NCBI GenBank assembly: GCA_028285405.1
Contig: JANQPH010000034.1
Location: 1 to 64,000 of the forward strand
Origin: Thermoleophilia bacterium
Lineage (GTDB): Bacteria; Actinomycetota; Thermoleophilia; Miltoncostaeales; Miltoncostaeaceae
Reading direction: 5' to 3'
Length of the DNA stretch: 64,000 nt
Below, one piece after another: positions 24,781-33,244 of the stretch. The first letter of the stretch is position 1; the number at the start of each line of letters is the position of its first letter. The notes beneath the pieces were generated by a model. It did not search any database, was not told the DNA's origin, and was given only the letters and a program-made list of their open reading frames with translations. Made by a program: the position numbers and the translations under genes.

Positions 24781-25305
24781 GTGACCGAGCTCGCTGCGGA
24801 TGCGGACGCGATCGATCGGGTGCTCGCCGACTGGCGGCGTGAGCGCCCGGAGCTCGACACGGGCGCCGTGGAGGTGGTCGGGCGGATCGCAAGGGCAGCC
24901 GCGCTGATCGCGCCCGCGCTCGAGCGCAACCTGGCCGAGCACGGCCTGAGCTCGGCCGGGTTCGACCTGCTGGCCACGCTGCGACGGGCCGGGGAGCCCT
25001 ACCGGCTGGCACCCCGCGAGCTGGCGGCCCGCACGCTGAAGACCAGCGGCACCATCACCGCCCGCGTCGACCGGCTCGAGGCGGATGGCTTCGTGGTTCG
25101 CGAGGCCGACCCCGACGACCGGCGCGGGGTCCTGGTTCGGCTCACGCCGGCGGGTGATGCCGCACTCACCGCGGCGATCCCGTCCCACCTGGCACTCCAG
25201 GAGGAGGCCCTGTCCGGCCTCACCGCACGAGAGCACGATCAGCTCGGCGGGCTGCTCCGCCGCCTGCTCGTCGGAATCGAGTCGGGGGCCGGCGGCTCGA
25301 CCTGA
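24781..25305 (+). CDS. MarR-family transcriptional regulator
   Basis: 174 residues. Winged helix: 'LSSAGFDLLATLRRAGEPY', recognition region 'LAARTLKTSGTITARVDRL', wing 'VREADPDDRRGVLVRLT'. MarR dimers usually repress themselves and a divergent gene set until a phenolic or oxidant ligand binds. The palindrome at 24735-24758 and the divergent oxidoreductase/PfpI pair suggest that target. GTG 24781 is chosen because the conserved part begins there and a longer frame would cross the operator. Confidence 0.9.
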   Translation: MTELAADADAIDRVLADWRRERPELDTGAVEVVGRIARAAALIAPALERNLAEHGLSSAGFDLLATLRRAGEPYRLAPRELAARTLKTSGTITARVDRLEADGFVVREADPDDRRGVLVRLTPAGDAALTAAIPSHLALQEEALSGLTAREHDQLGGLLRRLLVGIESGAGGST

Positions 25306-25323
25306 GCGCCCCCGCGCCCGGGG

Positions 25324-25800
25324 TCACACGTCGGAGCGGACTCCGCTCGTCAGGGAGATCTCCTCACCGTGCGCGTCCAGCGTGCCACCGAGGATCTCCC
25401 AGTCCCTGCCCAGCCGGGCCATGACGAGCTCGGCGATCCCGCTGCCGCCCGGCCCGGTGACCGAAACGCTGATCGTGGCCTGCCCCTCGGTGCGCCCGAG
25501 GACGTCCCCGCCCGGGCGGCCCAGCGTCACCGGGCTGCCGACTGCCTCGGTGACGGCCGGGTGATCCGACAGGAACGCCGCGATCGCGTCCCTGTCGCCG
25601 GCCGAGCGGTTGCGCCAGCCGCGGACGAGGATGATCGCCGCGAGGACGAGGAAGCCGTAGGCGATGGCGCCGCCGACGATCGAGAGCGTCTCCTGCGACC
25701 CATCCGTCCGCTGGATCGTGAAGGTGGCGATCGCGAAGGTTCCAAAGGCGAGGGCACCGACGATCAGCAGCCGCTTCTGGGTGCCCGGCGCGAAGGTCAC
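25324..25800 (-). CDS. membrane protein, cytochrome-oxidase assembly (Coa1)-like architecture
   Basis: 158 residues with two membrane helices (about 10-27 and 38-60), then a soluble alpha/beta domain 'AVGSPVTLGRPGGDV...GQATISVSVTG...IAELVMARLGRDWEILGG'. One helix region plus this fold recalls Coa1-like proteins, but the resemblance is weak. GTG 25800 overlaps the gltX stop (25797) by 4 bp, so it is co-translated with gltX. Confidence 0.55.
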   Translation of the reverse strand: MTFAPGTQKRLLIVGALAFGTFAIATFTIQRTDGSQETLSIVGGAIAYGFLVLAAIILVRGWRNRSAGDRDAIAAFLSDHPAVTEAVGSPVTLGRPGGDVLGRTEGQATISVSVTGPGGSGIAELVMARLGRDWEILGGTLDAHGEEISLTSGVRSDV

Positions 25801-27269
25801 GCGGCCGTCCACAGCTCGGCCAGTCGCCCGAGCATCTCGCGATAGCGGCGGATCGCCTCCTCCCGGCCGAGCAGCACGAGCGACTCGTAGATCCCGATCG
25901 AGATCAGCTGGCCGGTGATCGCGATGCGCTGGGGCTCGAGGAAGTCGCGCGCGGCCTCCCCCATGATGTGCAGCTGATCCTGCAGCGCGTCCTTGACGCT
26001 CTCGGTCGTGAACTCGTCGAGCTCCTCGAGCCGTCCGAGGCCGCCGCCGATGACCTGGATGGAGTGCTTGAGGTCCTTGCTGACGACCTCCCAGGCCTCG
26101 TCGGCGACCACCAGCGGCCGGAACAGCCACCCGGCGAGGTCGTCGTACTCGGCGAGGCGGCTGAGCTTGCGCTTCACCGCGGGCACGCTCTCGCGGATGA
26201 CGGCCTCGGCGCCCTCGCCGTACTCGGCCAGCCGCCCCCGACGCTCGAGGTAGCCGAGGAGCGTCTCGAGGAACTCCTCGTCGCTCATCAGGCGCATGTG
26301 GCGGCCGTTCAGCTTGTCGAGCTTGGCGACGTCGAAGACGGCGGGGCTCTTGGAGACCCGCGCCATCGTGAACTTCTCGACCAGCTCGTCGATCGTGAAG
26401 ACCGTCGTCTTGTCGTCGAAGCTCCATCCGAGCAGCGCGAGCGCGTTGATCACGGCGCTGCGGACGTAGCCGGTCTCCTCGAGATCCTCGACCGAGTCGG
26501 CTCCGTGGCGCTTGGACAGGCGCTTCTTGTCGGGCCCCAGGATGAGCGGGATGTGCGCGTACTCGGGAGGGGTCTCGCCGAGCGCCCGGATGACCATCAT
26601 CTGCTTGGGCGTGTTCGAGATGTGGTCCTCGCCGCGGATCACGTGCGAGATGCGCATGTCGAGATCGTCGACGGCGGCCGCGAGGTTGTAGGTCGCCGTG
26701 CCGTCGCTTCGGGCGACGACGAAGTCCTCGATCGAGCCGTGGTCGAACGTGACCTCACCGCGGACGTAGTCGTCGATGACCGTCTCGCCGGCGGGATCGA
26801 CCGCGAAGCGCCAGACCGGCTGGCGGCCTTCGGCCTCGAATCTGGCGAGGTCCTCGTCGCTCCAGTCGCGGCGACCGCGAACCACCGGGGCCTGCTTGCT
26901 CTCGCGCGCCGCGGCCCGCTGAGTCTCGAGCTCCTCCTCGCTCTCCCAGGCCGGATAGATCGCGCCGGCCTCGCGCAGCCGCTCGATCGCCTGGCGATGG
27001 ACGTCGCCGCGCTCGCTCTGGCGGACCGGCCCCTCGTCCCAGTCGAGGCCGAGCCAGGAGAGCGCGCGCAGGATCTCGGCCTCGCTCTCGGGCGTCGAGC
27101 GCTCGCGGTCGGTGTCCTCGAGGCGGAGCACGAAGTCGCCGCCCGTGTTGCGAGCGACGAGCCAGTTGAAGAGCGCCGTCCGCGCGCCGCCGACATGGAG
27201 CGTCCCGGTGGGGCTCGGGGCGAATCTCACCCGCGCCGGGCCCGTGATCTCGCGGCGTTCGCGTCCCAC
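25797..27269 (-). CDS. gltX: glutamyl-tRNA synthetase
   Basis: 490 residues. HIGH-class motif 'PSPTGTLHVGGARTALFNW', 'FVLRLEDTDRERS', 'GEDHISNTPKQ' and the KMSKS variant 'KKRLSKRHG', with an all-helical anticodon-binding C-terminus. It charges tRNA-Glu and in actinobacteria often also tRNA-Gln. GTG 27269 starts the conserved region, and a -10 box (TATCCT) ends 6 nt upstream with no Shine-Dalgarno. Length is normal. Confidence 0.95.
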   Translation of the reverse strand: MGRERREITGPARVRFAPSPTGTLHVGGARTALFNWLVARNTGGDFVLRLEDTDRERSTPESEAEILRALSWLGLDWDEGPVRQSERGDVHRQAIERLREAGAIYPAWESEEELETQRAAARESKQAPVVRGRRDWSDEDLARFEAEGRQPVWRFAVDPAGETVIDDYVRGEVTFDHGSIEDFVVARSDGTATYNLAAAVDDLDMRISHVIRGEDHISNTPKQMMVIRALGETPPEYAHIPLILGPDKKRLSKRHGADSVEDLEETGYVRSAVINALALLGWSFDDKTTVFTIDELVEKFTMARVSKSPAVFDVAKLDKLNGRHMRLMSDEEFLETLLGYLERRGRLAEYGEGAEAVIRESVPAVKRKLSRLAEYDDLAGWLFRPLVVADEAWEVVSKDLKHSIQVIGGGLGRLEELDEFTTESVKDALQDQLHIMGEAARDFLEPQRIAITGQLISIGIYESLVLLGREEAIRRYREMLGRLAELWTAA

Positions 27270-27275
27270 GCCAAG

Positions 27276-27281
27276 AGGATA
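27276..27281 (-). promoter_or_regulatory. -10 box TATCCT for gltX
   Basis: Read on the minus strand, 6 nt before GTG 27269; points to leaderless gltX mRNA. Confidence 0.5.
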
Positions 27282-27404
27282 GGGGACTCGGCGCGGGGGC
27301 CACGCGCCGAGCGGCGAGGCCGGGACACCCGGCAGGCGTGGATGTACCGTGGGGGTGCGGACACGACGTCCGACATCGATCGGCTGACGAGCTGGGGAGC
27401 GCCC

Positions 27405-27977
27405 ATGGGCCTCTTTCGAAGGAAGCACGGCAAGATCCGGGACGAGGAGCTCGCGATCTGGTTCGACGATCTCGCCATGCAGGTGGAGCAGCTGGACATC
27501 GACGATCCACGACAGCGGCAGGTCTACCGAGCGGCGGCCTTCGGCGGCGCCCTCGCCGTCGCACGGCTCTTGCGCAGCGACTCCTCCCCGTTCGCCGCGA
27601 GCGACGACGAGTTGCCGACCGGCTCGGTCGCGTCGCTGCTCGGCCGCGGTCGCTGGACCATCCTCCTGCACCACAGCGCCCACCCGGCCCACCCCATGGA
27701 GTACGACGACGCCGAGTTCGAGCGGGCGGTCAAGGAGCTCGACGTCGGGGAGGCGTCCGCGAGCGAGCTGCGACGGATCTGGGTCAAGATCCGCGAGCAG
27801 GACAGGCTCTTCATCGACGAGGCCCTCGCCGAGTGGCTCGTCAGCCCGATCATCGACCAGCAGCGTGGGGAGATCAGGCCGATCGATCTTCGCCCGGTCG
27901 AGCTCTACATCAACGAGGGCGCCCTCGCCGCCCACCGGCTGCTCGACGAGGACCACCCGCTGATCCAGGACCGCTGA
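27405..27977 (+). CDS. hypothetical protein
   Basis: 190 residues, soluble, acidic. 'EELAIWFDDLAMQVEQLDI' and 'GRWTILLHHSAHPAHPMEYDD' are prominent, and the C-terminal half has 'LRRIWVKIREQDRLFIDEALAEWL'. GGGGAG stands before ATG 27405. It is divergent from gltX and 5 bp upstream of nfo, so it may share its transcript. The family is not recognised. Confidence 0.65.
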   Translation: MGLFRRKHGKIRDEELAIWFDDLAMQVEQLDIDDPRQRQVYRAAAFGGALAVARLLRSDSSPFAASDDELPTGSVASLLGRGRWTILLHHSAHPAHPMEYDDAEFERAVKELDVGEASASELRRIWVKIREQDRLFIDEALAEWLVSPIIDQQRGEIRPIDLRPVELYINEGALAAHRLLDEDHPLIQDR

Positions 27978-27982
27978 GCGAC

Positions 27983-28876
27983 GTGCGGATCGGAGCGCAC
28001 GTCTCGGCGTCGGGCGGGATCTCGAAGGCGATCGACCGTGGGGTCGCGATCGGCTGCGAGAGCCTGCAGGTCTTCACGCACAATCCCCGCACCTGGCGCC
28101 CGATCAACCACAAGGACGCCGAGATCGAGGCCTTCCGCGAGAAGGCCGCGGCCGAGGGAATCGGGCCGATCGTGAGCCACGGGCTCTACCTGATCAACCT
28201 CGGCGCGCCAGACGAGGAGGTCCCGACCGGGCCGCCCGGCAAGCCCGCGAAGGGGATGCGCAACATCTACCGCTCGTCGGTGGAGAGCCTCGTCCAGCAC
28301 CTGGAGATCGGCGAGCGCCTGGGCCTCGAAGGCGTCGTCCTGCACGTCGGCTCCTCGCGCAACAGCACGATGGAGGAATCGATCGCCCGCATCGGCGCCG
28401 GGATCGCCGAGGCGTTCGCGGCGTCGCCCGGCGAGTGCGCCGTCTTCCTCGAGAACACGGCCGGAGCCGGCGACACGATCGGCCGGACCTTCGAGCAGCT
28501 GCGCGACGTCGAGGCCGCGATCGGGTCGTCGGACCGGGTGGGCTTCTGCCTCGACACCCAGCATCTCTTTGCCTCGGGCTACGACGTCGCCTCGCCCGGC
28601 GGGATGGCGAAGACCCTCGAGGAGTTCGAGGCCGTGCTCGGCCCGGGACGCCTGCGCTGCCTGCATCTGAACGACTCGAAGGTGGAGCTCGGCTCGAACC
28701 GCGACCGCCACGAGAACCTCGGCGAGGGCATGATCGGCGAGGAGGGCATGGCCGACATCCTGGCCACGCCGGCGCTCGCGGACCTGCCGTTGATCCTCGA
28801 GGTCCCCGGCCAAGACGGCAACGGCCCCGACGCGATCAACATCGATCGCGCGAAGGCCTGGAGGGACGCCGCCTAG
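27983..28876 (+). CDS. nfo: endonuclease IV (AP endonuclease)
   Basis: 297 residues, TIM-barrel zinc enzyme. 'RIGAHVSASGGISKAI' opens the protein; metal ligands appear in 'VLHVGSS', 'FLENTAG', 'FCLDTQHLFASGYD', 'CLHLNDSK', 'DRHENLGEG' and 'ILEVPGQDG'. It cuts the backbone 5' to abasic sites in base-excision repair. GTG 27983 begins the family pattern. Confidence 0.94.
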   Translation: MRIGAHVSASGGISKAIDRGVAIGCESLQVFTHNPRTWRPINHKDAEIEAFREKAAAEGIGPIVSHGLYLINLGAPDEEVPTGPPGKPAKGMRNIYRSSVESLVQHLEIGERLGLEGVVLHVGSSRNSTMEESIARIGAGIAEAFAASPGECAVFLENTAGAGDTIGRTFEQLRDVEAAIGSSDRVGFCLDTQHLFASGYDVASPGGMAKTLEEFEAVLGPGRLRCLHLNDSKVELGSNRDRHENLGEGMIGEEGMADILATPALADLPLILEVPGQDGNGPDAINIDRAKAWRDAA

Positions 28877-28882
28877 CCGCAC

Positions 28883-28895
28883 GCCCCGGCGGGGC
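28883..28895 (+). terminator. short GC hairpin after nfo
   Basis: GCCCC-GGC-GGGGC starts 7 bp after the stop of nfo. Short and without a T-tract. Confidence 0.3.
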
Positions 28896-28943
28896 CCAGG
28901 ACGAGTCGCTCGGGTGCGTCGGTATCGCCCCCGCCTCTACCGT

Positions 28944-29285
28944 ATGTCGGGCATGGGTACCTCGGAGTCCACCGGCGGAGCGAGCCGGCAGAGCGGCCGG
29001 ACCGGGCAGCACACGTTCGGCGGCGTCATGGTGGTCGGCTGGATCGTCTTCTTCGTGCTGCTGGTCTGGTTCCCACAGACGTTCGCCGACATCTGGACCT
29101 GGGTGATCAGCCTGCCGCTCTGGGCCGAGGTGATCGTCTGGATCGTCCTGCTCCCGTGGATGGTCGGCGCGTGGATCTGGAAGAGCGACCTGGCTGAATG
29201 GCAGAGGATCACGCTCGTCGCCATCGTTGCCCTGCTCTGGATCGTGGCCTCGGCACGGCCCGCGTCGCAGGGGGCCCGGCGATGA
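28944..29285 (+). CDS. small membrane protein
   Basis: About 113 residues with three hydrophobic helices: 'VMVVGWIVFFVLLVWF', 'LWAEVIVWIVLLPWMVGAWI', 'ITLVAIVALLWIVASA'. The N-terminus is Ser/Gly-rich. The start may be ATG 28944 or 28953. Its stop overlaps the next gene's ATG by 4 bp. Function unknown. Confidence 0.6.
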   Translation: MSGMGTSESTGGASRQSGRTGQHTFGGVMVVGWIVFFVLLVWFPQTFADIWTWVISLPLWAEVIVWIVLLPWMVGAWIWKSDLAEWQRITLVAIVALLWIVASARPASQGARR

Positions 29286-29725
29286 GGATCCGGGGCCCGC
29301 TTCGCGTGTCCCTTGCCGTGACCGACGGGATCGTGGGCCTCACCGCGGTTGGGGGCGGGATCGCGATGGCCGCCAGGCTCGAGAGCTTCCCCGAGCGCTG
29401 GTTGGAGCGGACCCCGTTCACCAGCTACCTCGCCCCCGGGGTGCTCCTGGCCACGGTGGTGGGCGGGAGCGCCGTGGCGGCGACCGCCGCGACGGCCCGC
29501 TCGCCGAGGATCGGCGGGTACGCGTCCATCGGCGCGGGCGTGGTGCTCGCGTCGTGGATCGCCGCCGAGATCGCGCTGCTGCCACGCGACGCGCGGCACT
29601 GGATCGAGCCGGCCTACCTCGGACTGGCGGCCGCAATGGCCGCCCTCGGCGCCGCGTCAGCCGGTCTTGACCAGGTCCCGGTCGGGGTCGACGCCCCAGC
29701 GGGCGGCGACGATCTCGAGGTCTGA
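29282..29725 (+). CDS. small membrane protein
   Basis: 147 residues with four hydrophobic segments ('SLAVTDGIVGLTAVGGGIAM', 'YLAPGVLLATVVGGSAV', 'ASIGAGVVLASWIAAEIALL', 'AYLGLAAAMAALGAAS'). ATG 29282 is coupled to the preceding gene. The last 69 bp overlap the convergent aldo/keto reductase gene, so its C-terminal ~20 residues are shared DNA. Family not recognised. Confidence 0.65.
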   Translation: MRIRGPLRVSLAVTDGIVGLTAVGGGIAMAARLESFPERWLERTPFTSYLAPGVLLATVVGGSAVAATAATARSPRIGGYASIGAGVVLASWIAAEIALLPRDARHWIEPAYLGLAAAMAALGAASAGLDQVPVGVDAPAGGDDLEV

Positions 29726-30790
29726 CGTCACGGGCCACGAGTCGGCGCGCTCCTCGCCCGCATGGCCGGGCGTGCCGCCCTTCAGATCCATGCAACCGCG
29801 GTTGTCGCCGACACGGGCGATCTCCTCGAGCTCGGCCTCGGTGAGCGTCACGTCCGACGGCAGCGAGGCGAGCTCCGCGCGCTCCTCCTCGACCGGCTTG
29901 GCGCCCTCGCCCGGCTCCTGGATCAGCGTCGGTGCGACGCTCTCGACCGCGGGCTGCTGAAGCGTCCACGTGCAGGCGAGCTGCAGAGGCGTCAGCCCGT
30001 GCGCGTCGGCGATCGGAGCGATCTCGTCGAGCCGACGGCGAGCGTCGGCGACCCAGCCGGCGGGTCGGAACGAGCGGTGATCGCCCTCGGCGAACTGATC
30101 CTCGTCGGGGACGCGGCCGTGGAAGACGCCACCGAAGTCCACGACCCGAGCCAGCACCTTCACGTCGAACTGCTCACACGCCGGCAGCGCCATGCTCACC
30201 GGCCAGGGCTCGAACGGGTTGAGGATCAGCATCGCCCACTCGATCTCGCTCCCGAACCGCTCCAGGCAGCCGATCACGTCCAGGGTGAACCCGTTGGCGG
30301 GACCGGGCGCGATGCCGACGGTGCCCGCGATCCCCTCGTCACGCAGGTCCGTCATTCCGCGCCAGACGACCTCGGACGTGTAGCCGATCCGGTCCGGGTT
30401 GTGCAGCAGCAGCACGTCGAAGCGGTCGACTCCGCATCGCTCGAGGCTCGCCTCGGCAGCCATTCTCAGGTAGCCCGCGTACTGATCCGCACCGCGAAGC
30501 CGGGGGTCCGTGAAGCGCGGGTAGCCCTTCGCCCCGTCGCGCGTGCCCTCGTAGAAGTCGTGGCCGATCGCGCCGACCAGCTGGTAGGCGTCCCGGTCGA
30601 GGCCGTCGAGCGTCCGTCCGACCAGCCGGTCCGCCGCCCCCTCCCCGTACACGTCGGCGGTGACGAGGCTCGTCAGCCGCTCGTCCGGCCTGAGCAGGTC
30701 GACGAGGCGATCCTCGTCGATCGGGATCCCGAAGCGCATCACTCGTCCGCCGCTCCAGGCGCCGAGGGCAGCTCGTGAGAGTTCGACCAT
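29657..30790 (-). CDS. aldo/keto reductase
   Basis: 377 residues, (beta/alpha)8 fold: 'DVYGEGAADRLVG', 'SLERCGVDRFDVLLLHNPDR', 'LKVLARVVDFGG'-like strand, 'LQLACTWTLQQP'. The usual catalytic Tyr/Lys pattern is only partly recognisable, so activity is not certain. Members use NADPH to reduce carbonyls. ATG 30790 is chosen as the first sensible start. Its 3' end overlaps the convergent membrane gene by 69 bp. Confidence 0.82.
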   Translation of the reverse strand: MVELSRAALGAWSGGRVMRFGIPIDEDRLVDLLRPDERLTSLVTADVYGEGAADRLVGRTLDGLDRDAYQLVGAIGHDFYEGTRDGAKGYPRFTDPRLRGADQYAGYLRMAAEASLERCGVDRFDVLLLHNPDRIGYTSEVVWRGMTDLRDEGIAGTVGIAPGPANGFTLDVIGCLERFGSEIEWAMLILNPFEPWPVSMALPACEQFDVKVLARVVDFGGVFHGRVPDEDQFAEGDHRSFRPAGWVADARRRLDEIAPIADAHGLTPLQLACTWTLQQPAVESVAPTLIQEPGEGAKPVEEERAELASLPSDVTLTEAELEEIARVGDNRGCMDLKGGTPGHAGEERADSWPVTSDLEIVAARWGVDPDRDLVKTG

Positions 30791-30936
30791 GGCCGGAGTC
30801 TCGCAGCCGGGCAGTGTCCATCGCGAGTGGCCGATCGTCCCGAGCGCCGGCGACCGTCGACCGCAACACTCGGCGGGCATGGGACAGCGCCGCCCGAGCC
30901 CATGACCCGGCGGCGCTCGTCGTGCCCATGCGGCAC

Positions 30937-31149
30937 CTACACGGTGCCGGTCGCCGGCGCCGTCCCGGGCGCCTCGTCCTCGCGAAGTCGCTTCAGGACG
31001 TCAGTGACGTCGGCCAGCTCCTGCTCGAGATCGCGTTGATGCTCCTCGAGCCGGCTGACGAGATCCTCCCGGTTCGGGAAGCGCCGCCGGCCGAAACCGA
31101 ACTTGCGGCCGCGGCCATGCCCGTGTCCGCACTTGCCTCGATGGCTCAT
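30937..31149 (-). CDS. small Gly/His/Arg-rich protein with coiled coil
   Basis: 70 residues: 'GKCGHGHGRGRKFGFGRRRF' at 5-24, then a coiled coil 'LVSRLEEHQRDLEQELADVTDVLKRL', then Ala/Pro tail. It lies 4 bp after the PadR gene on the same strand and is probably in its operon. Similar small partners accompany PadR genes elsewhere; the Cys/His cluster might bind a metal (inference). Confidence 0.65.
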   Translation of the reverse strand: MSHRGKCGHGHGRGRKFGFGRRRFPNREDLVSRLEEHQRDLEQELADVTDVLKRLREDEAPGTAPATGTV

Positions 31150-31153
31150 GTAC

Positions 31154-31588
31154 TCACCCCCTCTCGCGCTGCTCGTTGCGATCGAGGAACGCCGTGACCC
31201 CGTCCCGCGCGCCGCGCAGCCCGTCGACCCAGCGATCGAGCAGCTCGCGGCCGCTGTCGCTCAGCCAGTAGACGCGCTTGGCGGGCCCGTCGCCGCTGTC
31301 GTCCCACTGGGACGACACGATCCCCTCCTCCTCGAGGGAGCGCAGCAGCCGGTAGAGGTTCCCGAGATCGACCCGTTGCTCACCGGAGAGCTCGGGCAGA
31401 TCGTCGAGCAGCTCGTAGCCGTGCTTCGGCCCCTCGGCCAGGAGGAGGAGCAGCGACGGCTCGACGAAGCGCTCGATGCGCGCCTGCACCTGCCACTCGC
31501 CGGCCTCGGTCTGCCAGCGGCAGCGAGCGCCCCGGGGTCCGCGGCGTCCACCGCGGCCCGGTCGTCCTGGTCCTCTCCGTCCTCTCAT
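31154..31588 (-). CDS. PadR-family transcriptional regulator
   Basis: 144 residues. After an Arg/Gly-rich N-terminal 25 residues comes the winged helix: 'FVEPSLLLLLAEGPKHGYEL', 'VDLGNLYRLLRSLEEEGIV', 'AKRVYWLSDSGRELL'. PadR proteins repress efflux or stress genes. A consensus-quality promoter with a palindrome over its -35 lies just upstream, so autoregulation is likely. The ATG follows the -10 by 7 nt: leaderless. Confidence 0.9.
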   Translation of the reverse strand: MRGRRGPGRPGRGGRRGPRGARCRWQTEAGEWQVQARIERFVEPSLLLLLAEGPKHGYELLDDLPELSGEQRVDLGNLYRLLRSLEEEGIVSSQWDDSGDGPAKRVYWLSDSGRELLDRWVDGLRGARDGVTAFLDRNEQRERG

Positions 31589-31595
31589 GGCGAGC

Positions 31596-31601
31596 AGTAT
31601 A
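31596..31601 (-). promoter_or_regulatory. -10 box TATACT of the padR promoter
   Basis: With -35 TTGACA (31618-31623) and a 16-nt spacer this is the best sigma-70-like promoter in the window. The -10 ends 7 nt before ATG 31588. Confidence 0.65.
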
Positions 31602-31606
31602 TGTAT

Positions 31607-31623
31607 TTGACATATGTTGTCAA
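31607..31623. promoter_or_regulatory. palindromic operator over the padR -35
   Basis: TTGACA-TATGT-TGTCAA, perfect 6-bp arms. One arm is the -35 element itself, so a bound PadR dimer would block polymerase. The AT-rich patch stands out in a GC-rich region. Confidence 0.6.
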
Positions 31624-31722
31624 CCTAGTCACAGGGATCGGCGGCCGATGTCGTCGCACCGGCCGGGTCGTGCTGGCACGGGCGAACGGTCGCACCGAGG
31701 CCCGCCTGGGCCCCACCCCACC

Positions 31723-32934
31723 TCAGCGGCTGCTGCCGTCCGATCCGGCCGACGGCGCGGGCTGGACGAAGAGCCGCTCCGGCAGCACCCGGGCCACGAG
31801 GTGCGAGCGCGTCGCCGCGAGTGGGCCGAGGATCGCCAGCAGCAGGACGTACCCGGCCGCGAACGCCGACAGGCGCGGGTCGAGGCCGGCGGCGGCGGCA
31901 AGCGCGGCGAGGACGAGGGCGAACTCACCCCGCGAGAGCAGGGTCAGGCCCACGTTCGTGCCGGCCTGTCGGTCGAGCCCGGCGACCCGGGAGGCGAGCA
32001 CGCCCGAGGCCAGGTTGAGGACGATCGAGAGCACCGCCGCGATCAGGACCGGAACGATCACCGAGCCGACATCGCCCGGATCGATCGTCAGGCCGAAGGC
32101 GAAGAAGAAGAGCGCCCCGAAGGCATCTCGCAGGGGATGCGTGAAGCCGATCACCCGACCGCGGAGCGGCGTCGAGGCGAAGATGATCCCCACCATGAGC
32201 GCCGCGATCGCGTACTTGACGCCGAGCTGCTCGGACAGCCCGCCGACCAGGAGCACGGCGCCGATCACCGTGACGATGAGGAGCTCGTCCTCGGAGGTGT
32301 TGAAGATCCGGCCGACGAGCCGGCCACCGAAGCGGGCCACCGCACCCAACACCAGCAGGACCGCCAGGGCGAGGCCGATGTCGCGGATGGCCTCGACCGG
32401 GCCGTCCGCCCCGCCGAGCACCGGCGCCAGCAGCGCGAGGTAGACGGCGAGGAACACGTCCTCGATCACGATCACGCCGAGGATGAGCGACGACTCGGGG
32501 TTCTTCAGCCGATCCAGCTCGATCAGGATCTTGCTGACGATCGCCGAGGACGAGATCCCGAGGATGCCCGCGAGCACGAGCGCCTCGGACGCCCCCCATC
32601 CGAGCGCGAAGCCAAACGCGAGCCCACCGCCGACGTTCAGCAGGATGTAGGCGCCACCGGCGACGAGAAGCCCGCGCCCCCCGGACGTGAGCTCCTCGAC
32701 CGAGAACTCGAGCCCGATGTAGAGCAGCAGGAAGACGAGCCCGATCGCCGCGAGCAGGTCGAGGTCGACGGGGTCGTCGAACAGCACGATCCCCGGCGTG
32801 TTCGGCCCGCAGATGATCCCGGCCACCATGAACAGCGGGATCGTCGGCAGCTCGATCCGTCGGCCGAGCCGCGCGAGGGCACCCGCGACCAGGAAGGCCG
32901 CACCGAGCGCAACGAGGGCGTCGGCCAGCGTCAA
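31723..32934 (-). CDS. cation/proton antiporter, CPA2 (KefB/Sodium-hydrogen exchanger)
   Basis: 403 residues, about 12 membrane helices. 'PLFMVAGIICGPNTPG', 'LLYIGLEFS', 'GISSSAIVSKIL', 'VIVIEDVFLAVYLAL' (with the Glu-Asp pair) and 'LLSRGEFALVLAAL' are CPA2 landmarks. It lacks the NAD-binding TrkA/KTN domain of KefB/C. Start read as TTG 32934. Exchanges K+ or Na+ for H+. Confidence 0.88.
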   Translation of the reverse strand: MTLADALVALGAAFLVAGALARLGRRIELPTIPLFMVAGIICGPNTPGIVLFDDPVDLDLLAAIGLVFLLLYIGLEFSVEELTSGGRGLLVAGGAYILLNVGGGLAFGFALGWGASEALVLAGILGISSSAIVSKILIELDRLKNPESSLILGVIVIEDVFLAVYLALLAPVLGGADGPVEAIRDIGLALAVLLVLGAVARFGGRLVGRIFNTSEDELLIVTVIGAVLLVGGLSEQLGVKYAIAALMVGIIFASTPLRGRVIGFTHPLRDAFGALFFFAFGLTIDPGDVGSVIVPVLIAAVLSIVLNLASGVLASRVAGLDRQAGTNVGLTLLSRGEFALVLAALAAAAGLDPRLSAFAAGYVLLLAILGPLAATRSHLVARVLPERLFVQPAPSAGSDGSSR

Positions 32935-33091
32935 CGCGTTGGTCCCACGGCCGGCGCGACCAGGACCCGCCGGCGGCGCGGATCCTCTCTCTCGTGGGCG
33001 CGGGCGGCCGGGATCACCCCGGCGATGCTAGCCCGCCCTCGCCGACTTCCAGGCCCCATCCGCCGCCGTTCGTGACGTTCGCCGGACGCGC

Positions 33092-33097
33092 TACGCT
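33092..33097 (+). promoter_or_regulatory. -10 box TACGCT for tRNA-Gly
   Basis: Lies 41 bp before the tRNA-Gly gene and resembles the -10 of the other tRNAs here. Confidence 0.35.
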
Positions 33098-33138
33098 CAC
33101 CGGCGTCCGTCGCGGGCCGCCAAGCTCGCGGACGACGT

Positions 33139-33211
33139 GCGGGAGTAGCTCAGCTGGTAGAGCGTCGGCCTTCCAAGCCGGATGTCGCGGGTTCGAGCCC
33201 CGTCTCCCGCT
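33139..33211 (+). tRNA. tRNA-Gly(TCC)
   Basis: 73-nt cloverleaf: acceptor GCGGGAG/CTCCCGC, anticodon stem TCGGC/GCCGG (one T-G) with loop CTTCCAA (anticodon TCC, reads GGA), T-arm CGGGG-type with TTCGAGC. It sits at the left edge of the second accessory island. Confidence 0.96.
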
Positions 33212-33244
33212 CTCCGTTTGCAGAGCCTTCCCATGGAAGGCCCG

